Assembly (NCBI RefSeq): GCF_905220365.1
Contig: NC_061124.1
Span: 11,658,501-11,722,500, forward strand
Direction of reading: 5' to 3'
From: Vanessa cardui
Taxonomy: Eukaryota; Arthropoda; Insecta; Lepidoptera; Nymphalidae
Length of the DNA stretch: 64,000 nucleotides
The translations under genes were made by a program, and so were the position numbers. Shown piece by piece: positions 24,831-37,800 of the stretch; position 1 is the first letter of the stretch, and each line of letters begins with the position of its first letter. Under the pieces are notes generated by a model. The model was given only the letters and a program-made list of their open reading frames with translations. It was not told where the DNA came from and did no database searches.

Positions 24831-25747
24831 TTATTTATATTTAACGACAAAATATCTATGATGTGGTTTGTACCTACCAAGGACATGACTCCAGACGAAG
24901 GAACTTTTCAACAATCAACAGCGTAGACAGGCATGTTGTATATAAAACCTCAGTATTAAAAATAATATTTAATATTGCAATGATTAAAACGTCTATGTCA
25001 AAGGTATTATTTTATAAAAACAAGCATAAAACTTATACCTTAACTGTGAGGTCTATTTACAAAGGTTTTGCACCAGCTCGCAGCAAAAACTTAAATCTAA
25101 TGCTAGCGTAAAATGCAGTTAGTCTAGTATGCGACCAGTACGGCAAGCCTTTCACGACTAGATGTCTGACATTCCTTCCCTAAAGAATATTATCAATACG
25201 CCACAGCCGAGGGATCGCATCGTCGAGTTGTCATTTGTTTTCTGTTATTTAGTATTTTTAGAACAATCTATTTCTTTGAATGGCGGTGACAATTCTGCTT
25301 GTATAATATACTTTTAGCATGAAGTCATTCTTGTTGAAAATATTTTATACAGCGTGTTCACAAAAATATTTATAACAGATAAATGTAAGTAGTCTGCAAT
25401 TACATTGTTAATTCGTTATACGTATAATATAATAGCTATTAAATTAATTTCAACATTATTAATTTATAATGGATAGTACGTAAGAAAATTACAAAGAACA
25501 TTAAATACTATTAAGAGATATCGAAGATTATTGTCGTTAAAAATCCTAAATATACGAATATGTTTGTAGTGAAATGTATGCCCCTGTATAAAACAATAAC
25601 AATTATTGTTTACGTGATTGTTGTCTTCGTCGTCCGACTGCGCTGTGCGCGGTCGATACTCCGAGCGAAACCATTGCCTCACGTTAAAAAATAAAAAAAT
25701 GTCAAATCGGGCGTCCTTATCTAAACGGTAGAATGTGAGTGAACAAA

Positions 25748-25890
25748 ATGCCAGGTGGCGGGAATTTAGTAAGGTGCGAAAGGTATAGGAAGACGCCTCG
25801 GACACCAAGGTCAGCGCGTGCGCGTTACTACTATGCTAGATCCATGGTGGAGACACCGAATACGCGGAAACCTAGCACACCGAGGTCAAG
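25748..25890 (+). CDS. Probable first coding exon of the mucin-like gene
   Basis: ATG at 25748 follows an in-frame TGA at 25736. It opens 47 codons rich in Arg, Pro, Ser and Thr in an unusually GC-rich patch, ending TCAAG|GTTAGA. The exon leaves two bases, which is exactly the phase the 30148 acceptor needs, and the joined frame stays open to the next exon. The donor is weak, so this exon is likely but not proven. If it is not used, translation would begin at ATG 30170. An antisense frame over the same bases (25464-25808) is treated as a shadow. Confidence 0.5.
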
Positions 25891-28800
25891 GTTAGACATG
25901 ACAACCATCATCTTTCCTTGTATATATAATTTTCACTTAATTATTGAAAAAAAAAAAAAAAAAACATATTAATCTTAAAAATATGGCAACAATTTGTTTC
26001 ATTAAATACCTAATTCATCTAATGGAATTATTTCAAGCTTACTTTTTATGAATCAAGAAAAATTGAAAAATGATCAATAAAATGAAGCATTCACCGATAT
26101 TCAATGGATAAATTCGTGCTACTTTAATCGCGAGCGTTTATCATAGAACAAATAAACGAACGCTTCATTGAGAAGCGTATCGGTCCGGAAACGAATTAAT
26201 GGGCTTCAGTCGCCTCAATAAGAACCTCACATCACCTGCCCCAGAAGGACAACTGGCCGACAGTTGTTTTGCTTTGTATAAATCAATTATTATTTCTCTA
26301 TTTCTTATCTGTTTCGCTAAGACTTGCAACCGCAATTGAGGTTGCATTACTTTGTTTTGTGTTTACTTGCTGGTCGGAATCTAGATTTATCAACAGCTGA
26401 GTAATTTCAGCTCTAGAGTGGAAAATTTGAATACTGGCACATTCCATACAAATATTAAGATCATATGAAATTGGAAAAGATTTGTGGACATCATTGTACA
26501 ACACTATTTCGATATCTCCATAAATAAGATTAGTAAAAAATATTTTTAATGCAATCTGCAATGTTTTAATAGGATAAGTAGGTGGAAATGCACTACTGAT
26601 CTTGGAAACTAATATTTGAAATCCCTTGTGCCTATATTTACACTGGCTTACTCATTTTTCAAAGCGAAACACAACATACAAGTATTACTGTTTGGTGGTA
26701 GAATATCTGATGAGCGAGTGATACCTATTACCTACCCAGGCCGACTTGCACAAAGCCCTAGCGCCAAATAATTTATATATTGAATATGATTATTCTCTAT
26801 ATTTTTATAAAATATGAAAAAACCTTATATTAGGTTCTTGGTACTGTGTGTTATATAAAAATTGAACAGCCTATACTTGAAATTGTGTTACGTCGACAAT
26901 AGTCAAACATATTGCTAGTCCTAACGCCTATTTGTATCGATCGCTCTCAAAACACTCTCACAATTTTTCAATATTTATAAATCTTCTCTGTATCTGAATA
27001 ATAATGTTTCTTATAACTAATCTCTCGAATTCCTAGACACTAACCTGTTACAGCAATTACTTGATATCCGGTTAGTTATATATTCGAGTATCATTTGAGT
27101 ATATTGGAAGTAACCGTCAAAGTTATATTGATATTAGTGAACGTAAGGTCGTAAATATTTTCTTACAAACAACAAATTTTAAATTTTATTCATAGATAGT
27201 TTTTTTTTATATAGTGACAGAATAAACGGACATGAAAAAACCGTAACCGAAAAATGAATGCATAAATACAGAAAAAGGTATATTATTAAAAAAAAAAAAA
27301 TTGTATGCAGCTTAAGCTTCCTAAATTTTTAATTTGCATCAGGGTAGTAGACAAAGGCAAAAGTGTGACGTCATACAAAGACAGCATGTGTACCACTGGA
27401 TTTAGTTGGTCTGGTAAGCGGCGAAGAGTTGTTACATTTAGTTAAGAAATTTCCATCAGGTTAACCTTAAAAATATGTTTTTTTTTCATAAATTTCATTT
27501 CATCCATGATTCAATCATGATTATTATTTACTATTAATAAAAAAACCTAAAAAAAATCAAAGTGATTAAACACTGGCAACATTTATCGTAAAAATCATTT
27601 TATTATTCTGACTTCCCGCCACGAGTGTAACTTACTACTGCCATTCATTCGGCTTTGTAACACTGCTTGCATGTTGAAAATAGTTTTTTTTGTGCCTGAG
27701 TGATTAGTCAATTGAATCCATAAACGATACGCGCTGAATAATAATGTTCTTATATTCGAACAGTATCATATAAATAAATAATAATATAAAAATAAATAAA
27801 TAATAATAATATAAAATTAAATATGAAGATAAACACTCTTAATTTAAAGATAAAAATACACACTCAATTTAAATCATAATATTTTTTTTCTATACAGATA
27901 AAAAAACTTGCTTTTTCATAATTTTATATCGTATATTATTTTTAATTGAAATAAAAGCTTGTAAATGATTAAATAAATTTGATATAATGATACAGATAAT
28001 TAATCAATAAAACTTTATTAAAATATCCTTGACACTATTACGAATTAAAAAAATGCAATTATTGACAATCGTTCAATAACGACAAATCTTAAAAAAAAAA
28101 ACTTACAAAAAATTAAGTTGTCAATGCTAAATGTGATTCTCAAACGGCTTTAACTTTGTATTATAAAATATTAATACCTTACAGCTCAATTTTTTTAATT
28201 TTTTTTTTCAATGTTAATATGAATTTCTTCCTTTAAACAATTATAGTAAATCTAAGTTAAGAATGACAGGAATCTTTAAAAAAATAGCAGTAAATCCAGA
28301 CCATAACTTCACATCAAGTAAGAGGTGGTTAGCCTCGCTGCCTTTGTATTGAGACTAAGGACAGCAACACATTACACGCATTTTTACCAGACTACACCGA
28401 ATAAAACACATATATTCACAAATATCACTGGGTTTCATAATCGTAATTTATTAATTAATCAAATTATTCTGACAGCCATAACGGGTTTTAATTTAATTCA
28501 TTAATTGATTTACTTGATAACCTAAAATTCAATATGGCTGACAAATGTTAAAAAAATACAATGACATATCTACGTGTTTAAAAAGTAGGATACAGTGTAT
28601 TAAAAATTTAATTAAATTTTGCAAAGAGCGCAATGTTTAACGTGTAGTAGGTATGTTGAGGTCAACGGACGTCCGTGTTTGAGATAAGTTGACCGACTAT
28701 CGCCGAATCTTTAATGCGTTTACATGTTGCCGCAGATTTACCTGTTTAACTTAATGGCTATAGTTATTGTCTTGTTTTGCCGAGACAATGTTTTTTTTTT

Positions 28801-31800
28801 TTATGGTATAGGTTGGCGGACGAGCATATGGGCCACCTGATGGTAAGTGGTCACCATCACCTATAGACAATGACGCTGTGAGAAATATTAACTATTCCTT
28901 ACATCGTCACTGCGCCACTAACCTTGGAAACTAAGATGTTATGTCCCTTGTGCCTGTAGTTACACTGGCTCACTCACCCTTCAAACCGGAACACAACAAT
29001 ACTGACTACTGTTATTTGGCGGTAGAATAACTGATGAGTGGGTGGTACCTACCCAGACGGGCTCACACAAAGCCCTACCACCAAGTAAAACCAGTAGTCC
29101 AAGAACTACGAGTTCTACTCCTGGAAAAACAGTACTTTTAAGTAGATTAAAAATTCAAAAATATATTTAAAAGTACGACAAAAACGAATGACTTTTCTAC
29201 ACCGTTGATTAACTATTTCTCAATATACTTACTTTCATACTAATTTGATATTTCACAAATAATAAACCAGTTTCTATGTTTTTTATTTTTGCTTAATTGC
29301 GAAGTAGGTTAAAATATTTAACTGCAATAGATTTTTTGCAATTAAAGAAACAAGACTTAATCTTACGCAAAATTCGCTAATTATTGAGATAATTTACAGC
29401 ACATATCAAACGTAATAGTTAAAACCAAATGTCTTCAACCTACCGGCAGAAAAAAATAAATGTTTCAACTTTTCTTAAAACTTATGTTTAACGGGCGTTT
29501 AATTAAACATTGTGACTTCTTCTTCCTAATGACAAATGACGGAAACAGAAAGAGACAAATCTATATTAACGTTCAGAGCTAAACAATTTCTTAAAAAAAT
29601 TCGATCCTACTTAGTAACCAAAGGTAATTCCCGGCATACCTAAATGTATGAAATATATGACGTAACGTTTCGGTTTAAGAATAAACAGATTTACAATTCA
29701 AATAGAAACAAAACTGACATAAAGCCTCTTTTGTAAGAGATATTGTTCGAGTCCAAAAACTGAAACAGTTTGAGACGTGACCAATGCATTTCGTGCTATG
29801 CCATTTGCAATAAGTCGCTCCAGCACTCCAATATTATTATAATAATACCTCAAAAGCATCAGTATTGTTTCCTGCATCAAATTATAAATTTATAGCCGTA
29901 ATTTTATTTCTAAAGCGATTAGCATTTTCCACTTGGCTGCCACTTCCTAGCCTTATAAATAATATGTATTCACAAATCAAATTGAAGTCGACTGAGAGTC
30001 CATTGCCTTCGCGCAAGACAATTCTAATTAACTTATTTCAATTTAAAGTATTGCTTGGCATTACAATTGATACAAAACTTGATCAAACAAAATCAATAAC
30101 ATATATTTGTTGGTTAAATCGACTTTAATTGCCTTTTCTCTTTTCAGATGTCAGTCCGCTCCAAAAATAATGGATAGCCACAGTAGATCGGCGTCCCCGA
30201 GGGACCAAATGCGGCCGCAACACCGCCCCCCTTCCCCGCCCTCGTCGCCCGCTGCATTCGACAACCGAGCTTACCAACATGATGAATCGGATCCGAATCA
30301 CAACGATTCGTTCACTTCCAATGGACCACACCAAAATGGACACAGTAAAGAGCCCAATGGCGACACGAAAACACTAGAAGCAGTTAACTTAGAACTGATA
30401 AACCTTACGCCTAAGAATGGATCGAAGAAGAAGGATGTGGAGGTCGACATGAATTCTACAAATCCGTACGACGAATACTTCGTCCCAGTCAACGAACACA
30501 GGAAATATATGAGGTTTGTGGCTTTTCAGTTTCTTCATTTTTGTACCTTTGAGAAGACTTATAGAATCAATACCGTAAACTTAAAATTTAAAAAAAATTT
30601 GTTCGAAAAAAAATTCAACAAAACATTCCGCGCTTTAAAATATTAGTACACTAAAAATTTGTTAGACAATTCCATAAACGTTAAATAAAAAAATTAGCGC
30701 GCGCAATAAAGTTAATAAAAATTAAATTTTTAGTTCGTAAATTTGTATTTATTATTCAAAATTTTGAGTATAGAGTAGCGTTTAATTTCTGAAAGACTTC
30801 GTTTACTAATAGCTGCCGAACTATACGACACAACGTTGCAAGTTACATTCGAAAAAGACCCGTTATTTTACTATCGTACTGTAACCAATCACTGTAGTAT
30901 CGAAGCAAGCCTTTGATCAGCCTGATTTATTTATCTTTTATCGATACCGTTCTAAACGGTATAAATATAATAGAAGGTCTTAGTCATCCTGGTAATTACT
31001 GATATGTAGAATAATATTAATCTACAATTAATTAGTTACGACCGTTACTTTTTTTAGGCGTTATAAATGTGTATTTGACTTAAAAACAGTGCTTCTAATT
31101 CTTTAAAGTTTTCGAAGTACAAAATAAACGATAGTTTTGTTTTACAGAAAAAATAATTAATAGATCGTGTTCCATTTGTTTATTTAAAAGCGTTCTTCAA
31201 TTCTTCGGATCTTAATTGTTTTTTTATACTAACCAATAAATGGCAAAAACATTCACGATGTAATCTTTTAAAATAAAAACCGTTTAAATCGGCAAAGATA
31301 ATATGTATAACAAAAAAAGCTAAATTAAAAATAATTGTAATTTCATTTTGTAATCGACGGTTAAGTTTATTTATTTGTAATGTATCACAGGTAATTCAAA
31401 ACGAAATCATAATATGCCATAATACGATATCATACTGCAAACCAATATTATTTCCATTTGAATTATTCAATGCAACGGCATTCATTACTATCTAACAAAT
31501 TGCTTAAAAATACAAACCGTAATAGTATTAACTGAACAATGTAAAATTGAAATAATATCGATAAATTTTCATAGGCAAATTGAAATTCGCGTCAGTCTTT
31601 GCAAATCTGGTTTCTCTCGAGAATGTGGTTATAGATGTTACGCAACCGCTCAACAGACTGTGATATTGTATTTATAAAACACTATCGACACGACCAGGCT
31701 TCACACGGGTGCAATACTGATGCTAAATAATCTACAGAATTTGTTTATTTACGACATCATATTAGACACTTCTAAAATTATCAGTATTTCTTGACTATAT

Positions 31801-34800
31801 TATCCATGTATTATATACAAAAACTTTCATTTCAAATTACTCTATCATTTAAAAAAACCGCATCAAAATCCATTGCGTAATTTCAAAGATACAAACATAC
31901 AAAGGAACAGGCTGCAGTAAGCGACTTTGTTTTATACTATGTAATGATTATTGATACGACAATAGATATTAGCAATACGTTAACATTTAATTATTTTAAT
32001 CTCTCAAAGATCTAACAAAAATCGTTCATATAAACCACTAGTTGCATAACTATTAATCTGAAAACTAAATTAGCTCTCTATTTATCATTATATGTATTAC
32101 TTTTAAGCTTCCTATTAAATATTACAATCCATAATAAAGTATTACTTGATATTCTTACTTGTGATAAGTTATATACACATTTCACAAATTGATTTTAAAA
32201 ATAGTGTCAGTTAAATTATCTAAATTTATATCTGAAACCAGTTCGAAGCTTATTAATTACGTTATTACGTATTCAAAACGATACAGTCACAAGCAAACCG
32301 CAAGCGACACCAACCTCATCACACGTCCTTGTTCTAATAACGATTATATTAAAAGACCTACAAATGTTATTTAACGTGCGAGCTGACCTTGGCCGGTTAA
32401 ATAAAGTCAGTTGACACCCGCGAATTGCGTCAAGGAATCCACAAACTCGATGCCTGGCATGAATTATAAATGAGCGTGCTTTCAAACTTTTGCGAATTTT
32501 GCTAATTCTTATGTAGAGAAGCGTTCGGAGTTTGAATGTCTCACTTACGGCTCAGAGGCTGTGTATGTTACGTCGTAATATTGCAATCCGTTGCGTTAAA
32601 ATGTCACAATGTATTAAGTTTGTCAGGCGATATACCAAGCGCAGCTGTAAACAAATCCGACGGTACTAAAACTAGCTATGTGTTATTATTAATATTTAGC
32701 TGTACCCCTGTTACAATTGTGTTAAAATTTGATTTCCTCATACGATTATGTAGATGTTTTTTTTCTTTCGACTGCGTGAAATTTGGATCATATGTAATTA
32801 TGGATCTGTTTCATACAGTTTGTCATATTGATTGACGTTTACGGTCACTGCTCCGCCCCTTATTCATGACGTAAAATAAATCGACTGCATAACTCGAAAA
32901 AAAAATGACTTAAAAATGCCATGGTCCTAATTTTATGAATATATTGATAGTTCAAATATTATAATCGCTGCCGTTCAACCGTTTTCTTATCCTGCAAACG
33001 CAATGAAAGAACTTTGACCGAGCTACAAGTGGATACTTGATGTTCGGTCAAAGTTAGACTTTCTATTATAAATAATATTTATATAAAATATACTAATAAA
33101 AATAATAAAATATAAGTAAATCTGATTTATTCGGTAGTCAAGCGATTGGTTACAGTATAATAGTAAAATAAAGAGTCTCTTTCAAATGGTTGTATTTGTG
33201 TTTACTTGGTGGTAGGGCTTTGTGCAAGCCCGCCTGGGTAGGTGCCACCCACACATCATATATTCTAACCCTAAACAACAGTACGCAGTATTGTTGTGTT
33301 CCGGTTTGAAGGGTGAGTGGGCCAGTGTAACTACAGGCACAAGGGACAATAGCATCTTAGGTCCCAAGGTTGGTGGCGTATTGACGATGTAAGGAATAGT
33401 TAATATTTCTTACAGCGTCATTGTCTATGGGTGATGGTGACCACTTACCATCAGGTGGCCCACATGCTCGTCCGCCAACCTCTGCCATAAAAAAAATGTA
33501 ACTTGCAACGTAATTGTGTAGTACGAAACGAACTCTGACTAAACCATGAGCGAATACTTTTGGATCAGTCAAAGTTAGATCGGAATATAATTCTGATCGT
33601 TTCACAAACGTAAATAATTAGAATTGGCCTTCACTTACGGTTAAGCTCGTCGATTCGTCGTTAAATCTAAATAGAGTTGGAGCCGTATTATTACCGTCTT
33701 AAGTTAGTTGTACTGGCCCTTAGCTCGTGCCTGAGATTAAAGCGTTCAATTATACGAACTTGTCAAGATATCCTTATAGAAGTTATAGAAGCAAGTCTTC
33801 CATATTATGGGAATCATGTAGATATTTTATATAAAATAGTTTATGTAACTAAGTGATTTTAGTCACTTAATGTATATTTAAATTATAATTTGAAAAAGAA
33901 GTCGTGACGTGTCTGCTTGTAAAGTAGATTATTCCATCTACAGTCATAAACAGAACGAACCTTTGAGATTATTCTAAACGCTTATCGAACATTTAACTTG
34001 TAATTAGTAGATAAGGACTAATTAAGTTAAAAATACTATTAAAGGATACATTTGTTACTTAACACTAATTGCATGGCCCACTTAAGTTACCGGCTATTAT
34101 GAAAAGCATTTCGAAGGAAAGTAGATAAGTTATAAGTTGTTACATGATTATATAATATACTACCTGATCATCTGGCTTTACCCGCTTGTATGAAAGACAA
34201 CATACAACCCCGGTTTTACCCCCTAAGGGGTGGCGTTAAAATCTTATCGTTTATAAATCATTCTTAATGGATAAGTCACTCTATATGAAACCCAACTGCC
34301 AAATTTTAAGTTGAGGTTTTATAGTTTCAGACATTTCGTTTTTAATCAGTGAGTATTTCGCTAATATGATCATCATTAATGGCTAACTATAATTCCAGAT
34401 AGAAATCCTGAAGTACCCCCAAAAAGGTATTGGGGCTTTTTTTAAGATTTGTAAATTTTCACTTACGTGACCCTTCAATGCAAATCAAGCTATTGATCCT
34501 GTGTCCTGAAGTCTTTCCATTAGATTTTGTGACAGCCACTGCAATCTGTCAAATTATTAACTCATTAATTTGAGTTAGGAAATTACATCTTTTGAGACAT
34601 TCAAAAATAAATACATGTAGTTAGTTTATAAAACTAAATACTAAAGATAAGTTGTAATAGGTATCGGAAATGGTGCTTAAAGGTTAAATGCAATATCGTT
34701 TTCTAGGAAATATTAAATTACATAACACATCATCATAAGATACGACCGTCGAACTGACGCCTCTGTATTATTTCATCTATTGTATATTTATAACGATCTT

Positions 34801-37800
34801 ATATCCGTTATTTAGTTTAATAGACGTATTTTATTTAAAATTAATGTTTTATCTTTTGACTGGCAATAATGAGACTTCAAACTAATATGACGATTTGATT
34901 TTTGTGTTGGTTGATCGTCTTATTTAAGATAAAGGTAGCCGAGGGCCTGAATAATAACATACAAACATAACTGTATCTACAGTAAAATATTAATCAGTTA
35001 GAGTATCGATTAACAAATAACAACGAATTTCTTCCTTTTCTTTTATATAAATAGATACGCTTAAATATGTATAACAGCTATTAAGTACAATGTTAGTAAT
35101 TATGTTAGCGACCAAATATATGAACAGTAGAAATAATTGAGTTATTATTTTAGACATTTTTAAACATTACATTTAGTCGAGGAAACCCATATAAGCACAA
35201 ACGAAATTCATGTGTATTATTTTTTTTTAGTTAACGTCCTTATATACGTATTTTGGTGCATTTAAAAATAGAACCCAGATTCCGTAAATGGTTTTTCTTT
35301 CTTCCATTTGAACAATTCGATCTCAGTAGAAGACAGTTTCATGTGTCACTTGCTATTGTTTTAAAATTCGTCAGAATGTTTTTAAACTGTAAACAGATAA
35401 ACAGAAATAGCTGTAAACATAATGACTCGATACTAAGGCGAACGACACATCAGGTAGCTGAAGGCTAAACATACAACTATTACAAGTGTATAACGACCGT
35501 TTTATAGCTTGTTAAACTAATACAATTAAACTTTAACGGTACCGTGTAAGACAAGTCATATTTCTCGACCTAATTAGTTACAGTACAATTATTAATAGAT
35601 CGTTCTGGAAAATACTTTTTCGATATGAAAATTTAAATTTATTAACGTGTTAATAATACGATACTCTATAGGGAAGATTTATTGATCTTTCTTGTCAGAT
35701 GTCAGGACCTATAAGTGTTACACGTAAACCTTTCGGTGCTTCCCTTGCTCAATTAATTGCAGTTATTCCTTTGAAAAAGATCTATATTATCGTGAATATA
35801 CAAAAGATTGAAGACATACTGTGACGCAATTGAAAATGTATCTCTTAAAAAGCATCGCGAAGACCGTTTTACTCGAGATTGATTATTGAGATTGACAATG
35901 TTGTATGAGGGTCGCCTAAATAAGTCTGTTTGAGAAAGCGGTTGCATATTCATAGCAATGGTCAGAAAGAAAACAAAGACAACGACGACCTGAAAGAAAT
36001 CCAAAACAATGCGACTAGACCACAATGCGGGCGACGCGTTGAAATCTTTACAGAACATTCCGACCTCCTTCAGTTAATCATATAATACTTGTCGGCTCGT
36101 CTGCTTGTGGAAAGTAGTTGAAATTGAAATTCTTTGGAATATTAGTGGAATATTTCAAGGCCATATTTGAGTAAAACTTCTATATGTAACATAACACCCT
36201 TGGTTGCGTTCGCTCATTTAACAAAACATTTTTAAAAATAAAAGTTCATATTTGCAGTCCATGGTAGGAAAACGGTCGTTGTAAGAAATCGTTCGTGAAA
36301 TATTCAGCAATACAATGCGATTTTTGTTACAATGTTTTCCTTCATTATAAACCTCTTGTACCCTTTTCCTACCCATGCTAATTCGGAACGGATACTGTAA
36401 CATAACTAATAGGTACATTTTAAGCAAACTATATTGTGTACTTTACGTGCATCCGAATCTCGGAATAAGTTTGGTTTTGTCAAAAATTATTAGCATTTGT
36501 TACAGCACTAATTTTTTTAGGCAGATGTTACCACTAAACATCAGGCCCATTTGCCAATTAACCTAAACTGCTAACTATATATGACATAAAAGTGGTATAC
36601 TCATCTTATAAATATAAGGATGCAATTTGTCATTTTACCAAATGAAGTTTCTCCATGTAAACCGATAACATCTAAGACGAGCTAATAAACAGGACAGACT
36701 ATCATTTGATTTAAGATTCAAACGAACAAACACCGTAACTAATGGGTAATGACACTATGGCGGTTAGTGTGACTATCCATTGTGATATTACGCAAGTGAA
36801 AACGCGTTTGTATTTGGTCCCATTCATGAATGTCGGATGCGCTTGCTCAATACATCTTCAATAGCGAACGAAGCTTTTGATTGATTTAAAAATAACTGAC
36901 ATGTACATAACATTTATTGTACTGACGTTGTGAGTTTGGTGACACGGAAATATATTTGGAGTCGTCTACAATAATAAAACATCTACGGAATTTGATCACA
37001 CAAATGTAATTAATAACTTCCATGCAAAGAATGAACAAATAATTAATCTTTTAAAATATATGTAAGATTGATGATAATGTTAAATATTTATTAAATAAAG
37101 AAAAGAAAAAAATGATCGATTAGACTAATTATAAGCAAAAAGTCCGGATATTTTCACTTCATATCGTGTCATAAATTGATGATAATTATGAAATCTTCAA
37201 TCATCAGCCAATTGATCAATTAAAGGTACTCGTCTAAGGAAGGATGCGCTTTAAGCATTAACTAAATTACTTTTATTAAATAGAAACTGACAGAGGAAAT
37301 TGACCAAATTTAAAAATAGATAACGAACTAACGCAATTAATATCGGTGTGAAGGTCCTCTTCATAATTAACAAAAAATTTAATCGATAGTGTTGCCACAC
37401 TAGGATCTAATCGATTCATAAAAAGGAATAATCGATTTAAAATGACAATAACAATTATATATTTTTTTATATATAATCTGTGCTCACGACTTTGTGCGCA
37501 TTTGAATTTAAGAAAAAAGTTATCGTTTAGTTCGCAGCTTTTACTATAACTTATTAATTCTGTATAAGCAGCGCTTGTTGATATTACGTCCTTGGTAAGA
37601 AGCAACAGACGTGTGACGTGATTCTATACATAATTTAAAATTAAAGTAGTCTAAGTTAGTTATTACATCAGCTATCTGCTAGTGATCGTCCCGTTAAAAT
37701 CGGTCCAGTCGTTCCAGATTAAAAGATTCCAATTATGTAGGTTACGGTTTTCCTCGGATCATGAGTTCAATGAACACTGGTAAAATATACTATCATTTAG

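Noticed and set aside
25464..25808. 114-codon minus-strand frame
   Set aside because: Overlaps the proposed first exon of the mucin-like gene, no domain, and no supporting splice sites.
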